Part shown: in pieces, positions 57,800-60,000 of the stretch
Layout of the letters: the number at the start of each line of letters is the position of its first letter
How positions within the stretch are numbered: the first letter of the stretch is position 1
NCBI RefSeq assembly: GCF_910592395.1
Contig: NC_088308.1
Coordinates: 11,363,001-11,423,000, forward strand
Reading direction: 5' to 3'
Length of the DNA stretch: 60,000 nucleotides
DNA from: Lineus longissimus
Taxonomy: Eukaryota; Nemertea; Pilidiophora; Heteronemertea; Lineidae
Translations under genes and position numbers: made by a program
The notes under the pieces: generated by a model
Seen by the model: only the letters and a program-made list of their open reading frames with translations
Told to the model about the DNA's origin: nothing
Database searches by the model: none

Positions 57800-60000
57800 T
57801 CAATCCTTCATTAAAGACAGAACTTTGTCAAGAATAGCGGGATTTTGCGCAAACTCAGGCTTGCTTGAAAGCGACATAAAATAATCAACCTTGGATCGCC
57901 AAGGCTCAGGCGGCGCGCGCGGCTGTTGCTGATACATCTGATAAGGCTTGAAACGGTCAGGCGGTTTATGGTCCCTCTTAGATCTCCTCGGGGCTGCAAC
58001 AGGGCTGTCCTCCGGAGCACTCTCTTCCTCGTCATCCTGGGCTGTGTGGAATTCAGCAGAGGATTCACCAGGGGGAACATCTACAGGGACCGTCTCATCC
58101 ACTGGACCAACGGTTGAAAATTCCACTGGAGGCGGAACAGTACCATCAGCGATCGAAGTCTCGTCAAGCGCAATTCCTGACGGCGTATCGACATCTATCA
58201 GTGGAGGAGGAACGGTCACATCTGGAGTAGGAAAACTGGCATCTACGGCAGGCTGGGACGCGCTGACATCAACCGAAGACTGGGACGCAGGCTCAACAGC
58301 AGCATGCTCGGACGCACTAACATCAACCGAAGACTGGGACGCAGGCTCAACAACAGCGGGCTGGACCGGAACGACATCTGTAATGGATAATGGTGGGGTG
58401 GAATCGGTAGACAATGTAGACGGAACAATATCAGAAGGAGGTGCAGCATCAGATCTGACGGATGTAAAAGATGGAAGTTTGTCACCATGTGGAACATCGG
58501 CGGTTGAAGCGGATGCAAAAGAAGAAGGAACTTCATCAACACGTGGCAAAATCATCACATCGACATCCTCGTCATCACTCATCGCAGGCTGTACAACAAC
58601 TTCCTTCTCAGGGCGAGTACGACTGGACCGGGCCGGAGTCTTCACAACTTCCTCATCTCTAATCTCTCCAACTGGCATCAACAAATTACGGTGTAAAACA
58701 CGCGGATTACCTCCTTTCGAGGAGCGAACCGAAAATACCGGAATATTGGGGTTTGGTTGACCCACAACAGTATAAACATCGGTCGACCACTTGTCAGCCA
58801 ATTTATGTCTACCGCGTAAGTGGACATTGCGGACAAGAACACAATCACCAGTCTGAAGAACAGAAGCTTTCGCTTTGAGATCATATCTCCCTTTATTCTT
58901 ACATGAAGCGGTACCCTGGTTTTTCATAGCCGTAGAGAATGCATAATCAAGACGCTCCTGCAAAGATTTAATGTAGGAACTATAAGATTCACTAGGGCCA
59001 ACATCAGGAGTACCGAGACCATAATTGATATCTACAGGAAGAAGTGGCTCACGGCCAAACATTAGAAAATGCGGACTGAATCCAGTAGAATCGTGACGCG
59101 TACAATTGTACGCATGCGTCAACGTGGAGAGGTACATCGACCAACTACTCTTCTTGTCCTCGGACAACGTACCCAACATTGACAAAAGGGTGCGGTTATA
59201 CCGTTCGCAAAGCCCATTGCCCATTGGATGGTAGGGAGTTGTCCGAGACTTGGTCATTCCAGCTAAAGCACACAATTCCTTTATAACAGCAGATTCAAAA
59301 TTACGGCCCTGATCACTATGTAGCCGACCAGGAAAACCATAATGAACTATAAAATTCTCATAAAGAGCTTTGGCAGTAGTATGTGCTGTCTGATTTCTTG
59401 TTGCAATAGCTACAGAGTACTTGGTGAAATGATCTGTAATTACTAAAATATTTTTACAACCCCTGGAAGGTTCAACTGTGAGATAGTCCATACAGACCAT
59501 CTCCAGAGGCTGCGACGTGGTTATGCTGGTGAGAGAAGCTTTCTCATTAGTAGGTGTCTTTCGGCGTAAACATCGACCACAAGTTTGAATGTAATTCTCT
59601 ATATCACTGACATAACCCGGCCAGAAGAATCTGGACTTTACAAGATCAATCACCCTATCCTTACCAAGGTGACCCATGTCATCATGCAGCTGCTTCAAAG
59701 TAGATGTGTGAAGAGACAATGGCAAGACGACACGATCAACTACTTGATCATTCAACATACTTTGTTTTACTAAAATACCTTTGTCGTTCAATCGATAAGA
59801 GTTAAAATGACGTAACCAAGGTTTCAGCTCCGGAGAGGGGTCAGGACGAATACCTCTGGCCAGAGAAGCAATGATATCTGAAATATATTTATCCTGCCCC
59901 TGATGATACTTAATATCTACAAAATCCGTAGTGAGCGAATCAACTTGGTATAGGGAATGTGAAGAATCAATATTGGCATTCAGAATTTCAACAGCAGAGA
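57800..60000 (-). CDS. Ty3/Gypsy retrotransposon Pol, integrase part (5'-partial at window edge)
   Basis: The frame is open from the stop at 57800-57802 to the right edge. Counting from Met at 59791: HHCC zinc domain H36-x4-H41-x29-C71-x2-C74, then integrase core D102 (MDYLTV), D160 (HSDQGRNF) and E196 (LCERYNR), i.e. DD35E, with TTPYHPMGNG. A C-terminal binding region ends near VRSSKGGNPRVLHRNLLMPV. The last 270 residues are an unusually long Pro/Ser/Val/Asp-rich tail with repeats (PASQSSVDVSAS twice), ending with a basic RRSKRDHKPPDRFKPYQMYQ. Reverse transcriptase and RNase H should lie right of the window. No premature stop is seen. Confidence 0.93.
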   Translation of the reverse strand, partial: SAVEILNANIDSSHSLYQVDSLTTDFVDIKYHQGQDKYISDIIASLARGIRPDPSPELKPWLRHFNSYRLNDKGILVKQSMLNDQVVDRVVLPLSLHTSTLKQLHDDMGHLGKDRVIDLVKSRFFWPGYVSDIENYIQTCGRCLRRKTPTNEKASLTSITTSQPLEMVCMDYLTVEPSRGCKNILVITDHFTKYSVAIATRNQTAHTTAKALYENFIVHYGFPGRLHSDQGRNFESAVIKELCALAGMTKSRTTPYHPMGNGLCERYNRTLLSMLGTLSEDKKSSWSMYLSTLTHAYNCTRHDSTGFSPHFLMFGREPLLPVDINYGLGTPDVGPSESYSSYIKSLQERLDYAFSTAMKNQGTASCKNKGRYDLKAKASVLQTGDCVLVRNVHLRGRHKLADKWSTDVYTVVGQPNPNIPVFSVRSSKGGNPRVLHRNLLMPVGEIRDEEVVKTPARSSRTRPEKEVVVQPAMSDDEDVDVMILPRVDEVPSSFASASTADVPHGDKLPSFTSVRSDAAPPSDIVPSTLSTDSTPPLSITDVVPVQPAVVEPASQSSVDVSASEHAAVEPASQSSVDVSASQPAVDASFPTPDVTVPPPLIDVDTPSGIALDETSIADGTVPPPVEFSTVGPVDETVPVDVPPGESSAEFHTAQDDEEESAPEDSPVAAPRRSKRDHKPPDRFKPYQMYQQQPRAPPEPWRSKVDYFMSLSSKPEFAQNPAILDKVLSLMKD

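Noticed and set aside
57948-58760. 270-codon plus-strand frame rich in Ser/Thr/Gly
   Set aside because: Antisense shadow of the Gypsy C-terminal tail; low-complexity codons leave the opposite strand open.

Overview
The window is nuclear DNA of an animal, most likely a marine invertebrate. It holds one spliced host gene with short GT-AG exons spread over 35 kb, embedded in dense transposable elements: DIRS, PIF/Harbinger, Maverick/Polinton, LINE, Ty3/Gypsy, tRNA-SINE and MITEs. Palindrome-headed noncoding repeats such as those at 13.6, 31.5 and 40.7 kb are familiar from marine bilaterians; I cannot fix the phylum from sequence alone. There are no operons, no functional tRNA or rRNA genes and no CRISPR arrays.

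Region 1 (129-35004, + strand): most of a SEC24A/B-type gene for the COPII coat cargo adaptor. Twenty exon positions are visible, with 980 codons and a stop; the extreme N-terminus lies left of the window. Exon 8 exists as two tandem 110-nt versions (8a and 8b) separated by 54 nt. The reading frame tolerates exactly one of them, so this is a strong candidate for mutually exclusive splicing. The introns hold a SINE with a perfect 13-bp target duplication, TcMar-type and Harbinger-type MITEs, a LINE tail, and 173-bp, 145-bp and 74-bp tandem arrays.

Region 2 (15.2-23.1 kb, SEC24 intron 10): nested transposons. A palindrome-headed repeat is followed directly by a DIRS-type tyrosine-recombinase retrotransposon with inverted terminal repeats of about 70 bp. 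A PIF/Harbinger transposon of 2994 bp with both of its genes apparently intact sits inside the DIRS element, flanked by CAG target duplications.

Region 3 (35.0-43.5 kb): SEC24 3' flank without recognisable genes, a second copy of the 1.1-kb palindrome-headed repeat (the first is in intron 9), and a degenerate minisatellite.

Region 4 (43569-51579): a compact 8-kb Maverick/Polinton, defined by terminal inverted repeats of about 180 bp and a perfect 6-bp target duplication (TACATG). It carries a broken protein-primed DNA polymerase B gene on + and several small genes on -: an HNH-like protein, a hydrophobic-segment protein, a single-pass membrane protein and a protein with no recognised family. 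I see no integrase, ATPase, protease or capsid gene.

Region 5 (51.6-60.0 kb): a LINE on -, cut by a second Harbinger-family element that shares terminal sequence with the first; a 5'-truncated L2/CR1-like LINE on +; and the integrase half of a Ty3/Gypsy element on - that runs off the right edge.
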